From Dirofilaria immitis (lineage: Eukaryota; Nematoda; Chromadorea; Rhabditida; Onchocercidae): 64,000 nt of DNA. The stretch is taken from the NCBI GenBank assembly GCA_024305405.1, contig JAKNDB010000087.1, positions 5,334,501-5,398,500 of the forward strand, read 5' to 3'. Within the stretch, counting starts at the first letter, position 1. The number at the start of each line of letters is the position of its first letter. The notes under the pieces were generated by a model. It made no database searches and was not told where the DNA came from. It worked only from the letters and a program-made list of their open reading frames with translations. Of this stretch, positions 40,101-52,700 are shown piece by piece. A program made the position numbers and the translations under genes.

Positions 40101-42434
40101 TTTGTGGTTGCACATGTTTGAGTTCTGTTATATGTAAAATTTTTTAATAAACAATAAAAATATTCAAGGATAATGTTTTTCCTATAATCCTACTCAGGGA
40201 ATTCTAGATTGCCTTTTTCTTCCAATAAAAACATGACAAGGAATTTTGCAACATTTCTTTATTAGTTTTTTCCAAAAGTAAAAAATGATTAAGAAAATTT
40301 TGTTATAGATGGGAATGGTATGCTGAAAGACAGAATGTAATTGAGGAAGCATTTATAGATATCATACCACGTTTACGGATCTCAAATTTAACAGTATGTT
40401 TTCGTTTCAAGGTTTTGTTTTTTTTTTTTTTACTAGATCTGCTCAATATTTTTGGATTAAAAGAATTGATACCTTTATGAGTCCTCTAAAACTTCAAAAA
40501 TCTTCAAACGTGAGAAATAAAATCTAGTCAAATTTTTGTCTTTGAAATTCGAAAATTATAGGAAGGTAAAGAAGATTTTATATGCCGCGCAACTAAAGAA
40601 ATATCGAAGCTGATGTCATTTATTAGTGTTTGTGAAGCTTATCCATTGTTATTACGAAGTACTCATGATATTCGGGTATGCATTGTGTTGTGTAGCTAAA
40701 GAAAATTGCAGTATTTTTTATTTTTCCATTCACAGAAACTTTTATGCGTGGTGATGATATACGGTAGCGATAATGAGAAAATAAAGAATAATATAATGAA
40801 GAAAAATTTTTGTTTTAAATCTTTGCATTTCTCTTGTTCAATTCTAAGTCATTTGCACGAACAGCATGAATGTTTTAGCATAGTGCGTATTTTTATTGTG
40901 GTGCAATTTGTTGCGGGAATAATTCTTTTCTTCGTTTTTTTCCTTTCAAAACTGTTAGACATAATTTAAGAATTCTTTATAAATATATTTCCATTCCGAT
41001 TAAGATTTCTTAAATTTGCGCAATTTTACTTTTTTGCGAGTTAAAAATGAAATTAAATGTTTTCAACATATTTTAATATCTTCCTTGCAGTTTCGACAAA
41101 CATATTTTGGTAGTGGAAAATTGCGAAACAATTTGTTTTTGGCGAAAGCTATAACAGCAATACTCTTATCGCAGTCACACTGTGTTATTGTTGGTGACAA
41201 GAAAGCTGATGTTCTCAAAGTAGATTCTATTTTATAAATATGTATTTTCGAATGATTTTGTGAAGTAAAATTCTGCTATTTTTTTATTTCTGATGTTTCT
41301 CCTTTTTCTTATAGATGTTACTGACATTATGCCTGTTTGTTGCACCAGAATGGCGATGGTTGTGTATTAAGCCGTTTCAGCATCCTTATTCTCCTTATCT
41401 TCGCCTTCAGGCCATTCAAAGAGTATTTCATTTTTTATTGATGTAATTCGATCAAACTTTGATATCACAGAACAAAAGCTATTAATGCGGAAGCTGTTGC
41501 AAAGGCATTAACAAAAGAAAAATAATAGTAAATATTTTTTTATAAAATTAGCAACCTTGCATACAAGTTCATTGTGATTCAGATTGAGCTGATCACTGTA
41601 ATGCATGCTGGTGCCGAATCACATTGGCCGTTAACAATAATTGATCTAGATCGCCGAGTTGTATGTACTTCTTTACCACATTCAAAACATCGTGTACTAA
41701 AGCTTCTCAAGCAAAAAGCGATATCACGCAGATACTGAAAGGAACTGGCGTTGATTTCAAAGATTCAGTAATACCGAAAATGTTGGTATAATTATTTAAA
41801 GAAATCTATTTTGCATGTCTTCAAATCTTCATCACTTTTTAAATAATTATTAGCAGTTTCTTATCTCCTCAATGTAAATATTTAAATTTTTGATTTGTAA
41901 TTTTATTCTTTAAATCTATATTAGGTTTTTATGAATTTTTCTAGTGAACTACGAAATTGTCATGCTGATCCTCGCGTTATAAATTTTCTCGTCAGAATGG
42001 ATTTGTTGCCATTTGAAAGAAGTGTTCGTTTGGGATTTATAAGACAGTTCAGATTGATGATTGAAAATTCAGCTAGAGCACTTATTGCATATGTGCAGGA
42101 TATAAGGTATTTTCATGTAAATATAAATTTTACCAATATTCACAAATGTAGTAATTTTCATTCAAGTGAGAACTAAGGAAGAATGATTCAGACAGTCTAT
42201 GAATTATAAAATATAAGAGATAACGTGAAGGCGTGGATTGTTTTAAAAGTATTTTTATTTAGCGAACCCGATTCTTCGTATAAAGAACATACTATATGCT
42301 CGAAATGGAGCCTTTGGCCTGCTCGAAAGTCGCTCGATTTAATCAGCAATACATCATTTTTAGTAACCCTATCTGAAGCCGAACGAATTTTACCAGAGAT
42401 TACTGATTTTATATGTGAATCGAACACGCTGTGA
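37152..42434 (+). CDS. alfa-1: C9orf72 homologue (ALFA-1-like DENN protein)
   Basis: Exons: 37152-37295, 37368-37619, 38017-38172, 38394-38471, 38655-38748, 38824-38996, 39446-39585, 39817-39965, 40309-40393, 40562-40675, 41091-41219, 41315-41422, 41583-41785, 41925-42106, 42263-42434. Collinear matches to human C9orf72: FDYMTGPELGFTW to its FAYWDNILGPRVRHIW; VQLSDEEYVAKFVLAEQICR to VLLSDGEITFLANHTLNGEI; WEWYAERQNV to IWMHKERQENV; CVIVGDKKADVLK then LTLCLFVAPE to CSVVVG...RTLCLFLTPAE; the C-terminal ESNTL exon to the human C-terminal DENN part. The protein would be about 726 residues, against 481 in human. The excess is mostly a Ser/Thr-rich acidic insert in exons 2-6, between the first strand and the EQVLLSD-like region. 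Exons 39817-39965 and 41583-41785 each need one extra base to stay in frame. Known C9orf72 acts with SMCR8 in endolysosomal and autophagy control; the same role here is inference. Confidence 0.88.
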
Positions 42435-43438
42435 TGTAATTCACTATTCTCTACAACTCGTTTATTAAAAAAATAGTGGATTTTTTTAAAAATTAAATAG
42501 TGAATTTAAGTTTTACGGGAATTGCGAAATACATATGTATTTTGTTTCCAAGTTTTTAGTAAAATTTTTATTATCGAAACTCTGTTTTCATTGGATGTTT
42601 TTGATGTTTTTCTATATGCAGAAAGTACTAAATAATGTAAGTTATTCGATATTGAACATACCTTATTCATGTTTCATTTGACTAATAGCTGAATTTTATT
42701 TTTTCTTTCTTTTTAGTTGCCACGGAAATTCAATTCAAGATTGTGTCTACGTACCTTATTTAATATTATGAATTCTTGGATATAATTGGTATCTATCATC
42801 CATACCCTTCTCTTTTGATTATGTACATGATTTACATAGTAAAATTAAGGAAAAAAACCAACTTCATCGCGGACTTAAATTTTCATGAAGATGTCATTTT
42901 TCACCATGAATTTGAGATTTGTGACATCGCTTACGCTACCTAATTCATTTGTTTGTTACGCAACTATAATGGACTTGAAAATCCGCCCTCTCATTATTTT
43001 TCGGATTTTTCAGTTGTTGTAGTATATCACATATAGTATTTGTAAATTATTGATTGTAACTAGCTTTATAAGAGATTAGGAACAAATATTATCGTTAAGA
43101 CAAAGAATTTCATTTTGGAAAGAAATTATTATCTCGGAGATAATATTTTGCGGAAGCTTGAATTTTTCGTCATTTTGGTTTGGGAATAGTGTGGTGAATT
43201 TTGACAAGAAAAACTGGCATTTTGTAAATTTGGGTGTTTGTGTCTACAAGGGGCTTTTTACAATTTTAGAATTGTATGTCTCGCTTAAATAGTTCATCTT
43301 TATAATCAAGCAATAGATAGATATTTAAAATCATAGTTGTGATACGAAGAATCTATCATTTTTATTGATAGGAACATTTTTAAATGGAGCAATAAATAAT
43401 CCAGGTCCAGATTTCCTTCTTAACCATTTAACTTTTAT
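42435..43438. other. Convergent intergenic region
   Basis: This lies between the stop of the C9orf72-like gene (plus) and the 3' side of the minus-strand membrane-protein gene. It presumably holds both 3' UTRs. AATAAA-like hexamers are too common at this composition to name a poly(A) site. Confidence 0.4.
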
Positions 43439-43770
43439 TCATAAAAAGCTTCGTTCCAAGATTTTCTGAAGAGTTCCAGGATTATGGGGACTATAATTTT
43501 TAGTTAAAGGATTATCCAATTTTGTTTAAATAGTTGAGGTAACCAGGAAAGATGGATTTTTCATCCATATTCAAATTATGAGATCTTGGGGTAGATGCTG
43601 CAATTTTTTCGGGATAGAAAGTCTAGCGTCGTATTGTATGTTTTTTTTTTGATTTTTTGAAGACTGGTGAGCTATTGCGATAATGGTGTGTAATCTTTTT
43701 GCCTCTTCATGCCTTTTATTGCGCATGAATATTTGGTGTACAGATTAATATTTAGTACCGAAGAATGAGT
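43439..43770 (-). pseudogene. Possible frameshifted continuation of the membrane-protein tail
   Basis: Below the in-frame TGA at 43771-43773, the minus strand continues with coding-like segments in changing frames. One begins near 43735 and runs about 50 codons (IFMRNKRHEEAKRLHTIIAI is representative), one includes MDEKSIFPGYLNYLN, and the last gives NYSPHNPGTLQKILERSFL before a stop at 43439. Their composition (Pro, Asn, Asp, Arg, His codons well used) is unlike the surrounding A/T-rich noise. Either the cytoplasmic tail is longer and broken by several small indels, or this is an unusual 3' UTR. Confidence 0.35.
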
Positions 43771-46700
43771 TCATGGATCCCAAAGTTTTGGATAAAGGAA
43801 TTCATTGGAATTGAATAAAAGTATTCGTTTAGCGAATACTGGTCTCCAATTCATGTTGAATATTTTGATAGGATTAATTTTGACCGGTAGTTCAACTTCC
43901 TACATATAATTCATATTATATGTATATAAAGTTACATCTCAGTGTGAACATTAATCACCTATCTGACCTGTCTTGAAACACGGACCAAGGAGTCTAGCAT
44001 ATACGCAAGTTATTGGGTAGTAGACCTAATAATAAAAAGCATAATGAAAGTAAAGATTATTTTTAGTATAATTGATATGTGATCTATATATATATATATA
44101 TATATGCTAGACCTATCTGACCCGTCTTGAAACACGGACCAGGGAGTCTAGCATATATATCATATATATATATATATGATATGATATAAGTATCCAAGTG
44201 CACGATTCATTTTTCAAATTAAAGATTTTTACAAGATGGAATTTGACATTTATATCACTTTATCATAGATATAATTTGAAGCTTAAAACTTCGGTAGACT
44301 TACTTTTTTGCAATATCGATAGTAAAGCATTGTGGAAATGATTAAAATAATGGCGAATATGCCCAGAATGAATGTGATTATTTCACCTGTTTGCACTTCT
44401 CTGGAATTAGCAATTTTTTTATGTTTTGAGTGATTGGACATAAAATTCATAAATTAATTATTATTGGACTGATCAAATAGATGAAATACTCAATCCATAT
44501 TAGAATAATTGAAAAAAATTTCAGATTTCCGTCTTGTTCGGAAATCCGATTTTGGCTTGTAACATAAAATATTAAGAAAAGAATACGTTTTCAATAAATT
44601 AACTAATTTATGATCTTGGCTATTAGAATTGTAAATCGATTGCAGGGGGCAGCCATTTATGGATTATCATAGTTTTTATTGCTCCAAAAATCTCTGACAC
44701 TCATTTCTCACATCTGTCACTTCATTATCATGATAATATTAAAACCATCTCCAAAAGAATTGTAAAGTTACCGTCGCTTATCTAAATCTATCCTATATCC
44801 AGAGTTACTTGTTCCAGTCAATCATACATTGAATATTTGTTGTGCCGCCCAATAATATATGGCAACTTTTTAACAAGAGGCATGCTCCATTTTTATCCAA
44901 CTCGGATCATCGTCCCTCTCCATTCACTTTACCCATTATTCGTTGTCGTTGATATTTGATTTCATTCTTCGTCTCCTCATTTAATTACCCAAGTTTGAGC
45001 GCAAATCAAAACGGTGATTCACTAAAATCACTAACCAAATAAAACCTTATCCTAAGTGACATCAACCTGACGTCACATCTACACCAAAGACTCAAACAAC
45101 GATTATAACAACGAATTTACCTACTTCAAGTACCATCAAAGCAAATCTCGTAAAAAAACAATACTACTACAACAAAAATTTTGGTGCCCGAGGTGAGGTA
45201 CGATATCGACTTCCTCAATGAAATCAGCGCAACCAACTATTGAGAAAATTTTTAAATTTCTCGAGAATGTCAGGAAATTGATCTAATGCCACCAGATCGA
45301 AATTTATCTTCAAAAGAAATACGGCAACATTATGAAACCAAAAACCGAATCGTCAAAGACAAAATTAGACATTTTGAATTATACGTCGGTGCGCTGGAAA
45401 CGATCAATCAAAAATAGCTGGACTACATGCAACTTCGCTCTCAACAAAGAAAAAAGAAGAGAAAGGCAAATAGGATAAGATGATCGAGGATCAAGGTACT
45501 TTCAATCTAATTAATGATAAAGAAGCAATCACTACTTTGAATTCATATTATGATGACTTCGAAGTAGCCTTTCAACATCCAAGTACAAAAATCATCAAAG
45601 ATCTTCCACTATCCAATCCATCCTCATCCACCTACCCACTCAACAATAAACTTACCACAACTCCTACTGCCAACTTTCAGCGGAGATCCAAAGATGTGGC
45701 TGGAATTTTGGAGTAGTTTTAATGTAACTATACATCTCCAGGGAATTCCAAATATTCAAAAGCTTACTTATTTGATCTCGTGCATAAAAGGAGAGGCCTT
45801 AGAATCAGTCAGGAGTTATGATGTCACATCAGAAAAATATGAGTTAATAAGACAAGTTTTAGGCGAAAAGTTCGGCAAATCAGACACTATGATGAAATCA
45901 TTGTATACTGAGTTCTATGCTATCAAAAGAAATGACAAAGAATGGAAATCAATCACAGAAATCACGGAAATGATTCTCCGTCAACTAGAAGCATCAGGGA
46001 AAAACTTGGAACATGGGGACATAGAGACAGTTACCGAAAATAGACCCCAACCTTGGATCCTGGATAAGGTATATCAATTAAAATCAGAAAGACTGTTTGG
46101 TCAAAAGAAATGAAGACATCAGCAGGAGCCAAGCACTCAATAAGGAACAAAAAGTGAAACAAACACCATATAGAAATACAAAGAGTGAGACATCTCCATT
46201 ATTCACCGCAACTCAACAATCCAGGTCATCCAATTCAAAACGCTCCGAGCTAACCACTAATTCAAAAAAGATTAGTAAGAATAAAAGATAGTGCGTATTT
46301 TGTAATCAAAGTCATTGGGATAACGAATGCCCAACAATTGTATTAACGGAAATTTTTGTGTTTCTATTGCGAAGACCAACATAAAACCGTTTTGTGCTAT
46401 GAGAAATATGGCTCATATAATATTGTGAGTAATCAAGGAGAAAGCAAACTCGGAAACACTGTTACTAATTCGATAAATCGACCAATCGACTATCAAGGCA
46501 AGGGAATTCGTCTTCTATGCAGCGGGGTAGGGGTGATTAATCCACATCTACCGGAAATGCAAGAAAAGGCTCTAGTATTATTTGACGTCAGATCCCAATC
46601 ATAACAAAAATCATAGAAGAAGATCTGAAGCTTTTCTCATTCGGTAATAGAGTTCCGCAAAAGCATCAGACGATTAAAATGGATATCGGAATGAGATTAT

Positions 46701-49700
46701 AGGATCCGAAATTATAACTATTAATACTTATGTATTAGACTACTTAACAGATAAACTACAAGTCATTAATCCAATGCTTCACAATATGTCGTGGATGATA
46801 TGTCGAGAACAACTAAACAAAGCAGATCAGTGCTGGAAACACCCAGATATATTTTCGCGGCTTCACGTCACCTCATCACATGAGACCTACAACATTGAGT
46901 TAGGATTTTATCTAATTAATACGAAAATTGGTCCAATAATAATTGGAAGTGGATATACCAATATGGCTGGTAATTTTTATAAAGATCAAGTCGAGCTAAA
47001 GAAAGATCCTCTTAAACTTAATTCTATTCAAGTAACTACTGCCACAACAAATCAAGAAATAGATTAGTTCTTCTGGAAATTAAAACTGACTGGTAACCAG
47101 GAACAGCCAAATGCCCTGAATGACGAGAAGACTTTAGAACAGTTCAAGCAAAGGATCAACAAGAAGAATAAAAATATCAGATTCGCTGGCCGTGGAAAGA
47201 CTCAAACATCAGCCTACCAAATAACTATTGGTCTTTGTCTTGGACGATTAAAGACATTAATAAAGCGCTCCAAGACAACAAACATTACTCAACCGTTATA
47301 ATGAAATGATTAAGGAACAAATGAAACTCAGTATCATCGAAGAGGTTACTGGAAATGAATCAGGTGAGTATTATATACTATTTACCACAACGCGAAGAAT
47401 TAATTAAATAAATCAACAACAAATTTACGAACAGTTTATGATGCCTCGGCTCATTTTAAAGGTAAAAAATTCTGAACGATGTCCTGTATCGTGGTTCCAC
47501 TACTCTACCCGACTGCATCAATTCAATTGATGCAAATTTTAAATATTGTAAATCTCTGGCCATTGAAATTATTTCAAAAGGAATTTGAATCTTTTCAAAT
47601 TTTCGGTGCAAATTTTTTATTGGATGAAAGATGAGAATATATTCTATGTGAGATTATCTCTCATTTTTAATAATCACACTTTGCGGCAAAAATGTTTTGC
47701 TTCGTTTTAGAATGATGAAAAATGTAATAATAGTTGATATTAAAAAGGCATTTTTACAATTAGAACTATTTCCTCCGAGAAACTGTATTCGATTTTTATG
47801 GTTGGAAGATATTCAAGAAATCACCGAGGAAAATTTAGTACATTATTGTTTTCAAACGTTTCAAAAACTTATAAACTTTATATCGAAGGGAAAATTCACA
47901 TGGCTAAAGGAACTATCTAAAGAGCGGAATGAAATAATATTACCAGATTTTATAGTAGCAACGAGAATTCTGATTGTACAAGCACAATCACAAGGAATAA
48001 CTGGAGGAGAAGTGAATAAGTGGAATCTGTACTATAAAAAATTGATCGCTATTGGAAATTAAGAAACCGATTGGATATAGGTAATTCAAATTTAGTCTAT
48101 CTTCCAAGACATCATTCTATCACTGAACTTCTTGAAGAATTATGTCACGCAGGAGTATTCTATCAAAAATGAAGAAGGAATTTTGGAACCTAAAGATAGA
48201 ACCGAAATCAAGCGAGTGCTAAATAAATGCAGAAATTATAAAAGATGGAGTGCGAAGCCATTCAAGCTACGATAATGCCTAATCAGAAGCACGAATTAAA
48301 CAGCTCCAGAACATTTGAAAATATTGGATTAGATTATATATGGGTCCTTTTTCTATTAAAAATGAAACTGGACTAAGTAAATGATGGATAGCTCTATTAG
48401 CATGTTTTACAACAAGAGATATACATCTAGAAGTGGGAAATGATATATCATCTGAAAGCTTCGTGCATGTATTAAGACGATTCGTTGCACGGAGAGAATA
48501 ATTTGTTTTGAGCGACAATGCTAGCCAATTTCAACTAGTTTTCAATACCATCATGAAATACACGCTAAAAGAAGAAACTTCCTGGCAGTGAAAGGAATAA
48601 CCTAGAAAAGTACTGTATCGAGAGCCCCATGGAGTGGAGGAGTGTATGAAAAACTAATTGGCTTGACTATGAGAAGAGCTATTGGTAGAAAGATGTGGAA
48701 GAAAAAATTGATCACACTGAAGGTATATTGAACACCCGATCACTAATGACATATATAAATTTTGAGGATTATGTAATTTTACGACCAATCGATTTTATTT
48801 CATCAAACACCACTTGATAACTCAATTTTTTCATAGTACCGATGAAGAGAAATATATATCCTTCACAGAATGAGACATGAAAAATTAGTCAAATGTTGGT
48901 CACATACAAATAAGATACATTTTCGGAACTATGGAAAAGGGAATATCTAAACAGCCTAAGAGAACGAACTTCAAGAGAACATGTTTCTCCAAAAACTGTG
49001 GAAATAAGAAAATCCCAAGACAAAGAAATCGTACAAATTCCCTGAGGCAATTGGAAATTAGCGGAAATAAAGGAAATCAAAGGGGAAGAAATGGAGAAGC
49101 TAGAAATGCAATAATAGAAACATCACAAGGCAAATTATTCAATAGACCAATAAACATGTTATATCTTCTTGAAGTTGACGGCAATGGAACTCCAAAGATT
49201 CAGTTAGCAATTTTAGAAGAACCAGTACGAGAAGAACCAGAAGAACCTATCGCTTTAAGAACAAGAAATGCCACGAAGAAACGAAATTCAACGCAAGCAG
49301 TTTGTAAGTCAAATTTGGTCACGAACAGTTTGTTTTTGGATAATAGCGACTAGGTGCTTGTACAGGAGGAATTGGAGAATTCAACGCTCGGTGTTCGGAA
49401 ATCCGAGTAGGGTTAGTAATATAAAATACTAAGAAAAGAATCTTTTAATAAATTAATTGATTTATGATTTTCGCTATAAGAATTGTAATTCGGTTGCCCC
49501 CTGCAACCAATTTGTTATTGTCTTTATTGCTCCAAAAAATTTCTCGCAGTCATTTCTCATATCTATCACTTCATTATCCATTGTAAGACAAAAGATCAAA
49601 TAATTTCCCTTCCTGTAACCATCTCTAAAGAAACTGTAAAATGACCATCGCTTATCTAAATCTATCCTACGTCCAGAGTTTCTTGTTTTAGTCAATCATA

Positions 49701-52700
49701 CATTGAATATTTGTTGTGCCTCAAATGAGAGAATATATGTATAGCGACTTGCAACAAAAGTGATGCTTCGCTTTTATCCAATTCGGATCATCTCGCCTTA
49801 TTCATTTTTACGTTATCTCTTTTTTCGTTGATATTGGATTTCATTATTTTATTCGTATTGAATAAAGAGTTGTTTAATTACTTAAGTCTGAGTGCAAGTC
49901 AAAACGGTGACTCACTACAATCACTAACCAAATAAAACCTTATCCTAAGTGACACCAATCTTGACGTCACAACCACACCAAAGATTCATACAACGGTTAT
50001 AACAAAAACTTCCCCACTCCAAGTCCCATCAGACCAAACCTCAACAATACTTCCATAATACATACTATGTATGAAAAAGGTCTAGATGATCATAATTTTT
50101 GGATTGGTTTATGATGATTTCCAAATCTTTTAGTTTTTACACATTTTAGTCAAAAAAAGGATTCCTTGAATCAATCAACTGAATGAGTCGTATGAGTCAG
50201 ATTTATTGTTAGCATATGATAAGATAAATTATATAAAAGCATCAACACAGGAATTTTAAAAGTAAAGAATCTTTTAATAATAGCATAATAATAAATCTAA
50301 GGAGGAATTACGAATGGCTCTAAAGAAATTTTATTTGTAAATACCTTTTATCTTTGTATATTTAATGTTATTAGAAATTCTATAAAATAAAAAACATTGC
50401 GTGGCAAGATTTCAAATTTGCTGACTGAATGAAAAATAGATGCAACTTTTGCATTACTCGAATAAAATGGAGTTACACTTTACTAGTGCACTATTTTTGC
50501 AAAAAATCGAGCTTTTCAGATGTCGCGCTGTCAGACCAGCCAAGAATTTTTGGTTCTTTTGTGCTTACATAGAAACGTGGAAATATTGCAATTATTGGAA
50601 CCGGAAGTATTCTGTAAATAATGTCCTTGAGCTACAAAAATATATTCAGCCTAAAAAACCTTAGATTATAAGATCGGCGCAGTACTGCCAAACGGTGAAA
50701 GTTCAGAGCTGTTTCAGAACGAGTGCGACTTCCGGGGAATAAATTTGAAGAATTTTATGACTAGCACTACATTAATCTCGCAAAAACATTAGAACTTACT
50801 CATTGATGGGTGTTTTTCGCGGACATCCGACTTCGTCAATTTCCACTTCCATTTGTTGTCTATTTCTTCAACTCTTTTCCTTGTTCTAATCCTCGTATTG
50901 CACACTTTGCAGCTATACTTTATAGCGATTACTGAAGTGCTCTTAAGGAAAAACTTAAATGTATACCTGAAATCCGTCCTTTAAGTACTTATTTTTGAAA
51001 ACAAATTAGTGATCATATTTTCGGTTACTTTTGTGTGTTCAATTCAAAGCCGCAATTCTTATTGTTTTCATTTATTTGAAATAACATATCAGACAAATAT
51101 TTCAGAAATCAATCAGATTAACAACTGATGTTCAAAAGTTAATAATCTTCATATGCAATAATTAACCTGACGATTCATTTTGGACTTTGCTTATCTGTTT
51201 ACGACATGAATTTTAAATAATGGATTTTCTCCTTACTGCAGCAAATGAAAAAGTGGCGGCATAGAAAGTCATACACTATCAGTTAACTTGAAAAGTCTTT
51301 CCTATGCAGAGTTTCGTGATAGGTAAAAAATACTAGAACTTGGGTGGAGTGTCCAAGAAAACCCGAAATTTATTTCATTTATTTTATAAAGACTAAAGAT
51401 AAGTTCGTTAGTAATCATTTTTATATACTCACTTACATGCAAAAGTCATTTCATCATCAAACAAGTGCCTTTTTGAATGCAATGAATAAGATGACAGTCC
51501 TATAAATATCAGGCCATAACGCTTCCTTTCTTTTTCGCTGAAAGAACATAATTATCTAAAATTGATTGAAATATTTAGGAATTTGTATTTCTAAGAAAGT
51601 TAAAAACTATTTTATCACTAACACATTTAGTTAGAAAACGAAACTTAGAAAATGAACGAATTTACAGCAACAAAGCTATTAGCTTACTGCTTCTATTGCT
51701 ATTACTACTGCAGTACGGCTAAAGTGCATAGCATATTGGTTGAACAGCATCATCATCATCTTCAGTGTATTCAATACAAACTGAACTTTTCGGAAAGAAT
51801 TCTATGAAATTTGCAACGAAAAAGCGAATTGCTGTGAATTTGCTCTACGTCATTAAACTTCAAACTTCAATGAAAATGTTATATATTTTCTTTAAATGAA
51901 CTAATTTTATAAGTTTGTATTCCCAAAATAGCTCTTCTGTTCTATTTTTTCTTTGGAAGAATTAAAGCGATAAGCAATAGAAACGATAGCTTATATAAGA
52001 TTCTGTTTTTTTAGCGATAAATATTTGGTCAGCTAAAATGAAATTTTTTTCATTTCGCTTCACTCATATACATCGATCACAATTGTTGATATGACTGAAT
52101 TATCTAACACCAATACGAAAATGTTCAGTCAGCTAATGTTTTGACTAATTCAATATCCATTGAAGTAAATAAAATTAATTCTTCGTTAAGGTATAAAATA
52201 GCTTCAGCAATATAAAATGAAACTTACTATCACACTAATAACTTCCAGCATTAATATTATTGGATGAAAATGAAATGAAAAAAAACAGAGAAAAGAATAA
52301 AATAAAAAACAAAATTATTATTACCAAAAAGCTAACAGAAACACGTTCATCAATAAATTCCGAATTAAAAAGGATAGTCAATTCAATTCTTTTTTTTGCA
52401 ATAAAAAACAAACAAATTCACTTTATTATTTTTTCAAATGTAATTATCTTATTAAATAATCGTTTATCCCAATCAATAAGTACGAACTTCTGTTTAAAAA
52501 TACTAAACTGACAACAAAAAATCGACAATGCACTGAAAATCTAAAAGTAAACTTAATGAATGAAGAGAATAGCGAGAATGGCTACCTGTTTTCTAACACA
52601 TCGCATTATTTTATCTGATTTATCAAAGTGAGTATGTAAGTTAAATGATTCTTGAAGATCTTGTAATTTAATTTTTGCGATATAAAATCAACGATAAACA

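Larger units (their letters stand above)
44535..50062 (+). mobile_element. Decayed BEL/Pao LTR retrotransposon
   Basis: Two homologous LTRs (44535-45174, 49392-50062) bound an internal region in BEL/Pao order: a gag of the DUF1759 type, two zinc knuckles, aspartic protease (DUF1758-like), reverse transcriptase, integrase, and the DUF5641-type end ('GKLFNRPINMLYLLEVDG'). All parts carry stops or frame changes, the RT contains a foreign ~180-bp insert, and the second half of RT plus RNase H is missing. The element is therefore non-autonomous and old. No matching target-site duplication is visible at the ends I chose. It lies in an intron of the opposite-strand membrane-protein gene. Confidence 0.85.

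Noticed and set aside
43958..44160. A functional rRNA gene segment
   Set aside because: Only ~100 bases of the 28S core with substitutions, duplicated within a protein-gene intron.
44980..45010. An SL RNA gene
   Set aside because: No GTAA donor after the leader and no Sm-site context. The same sequence recurs at the homologous place in the other LTR.
51640..51735. Minus-strand segment with acidic EYTEDDDDAVQP or an alternative Met-rich frame
   Set aside because: Good splice sites at both ends, but neither frame matches the phases of the neighbouring exons of the membrane-protein gene.
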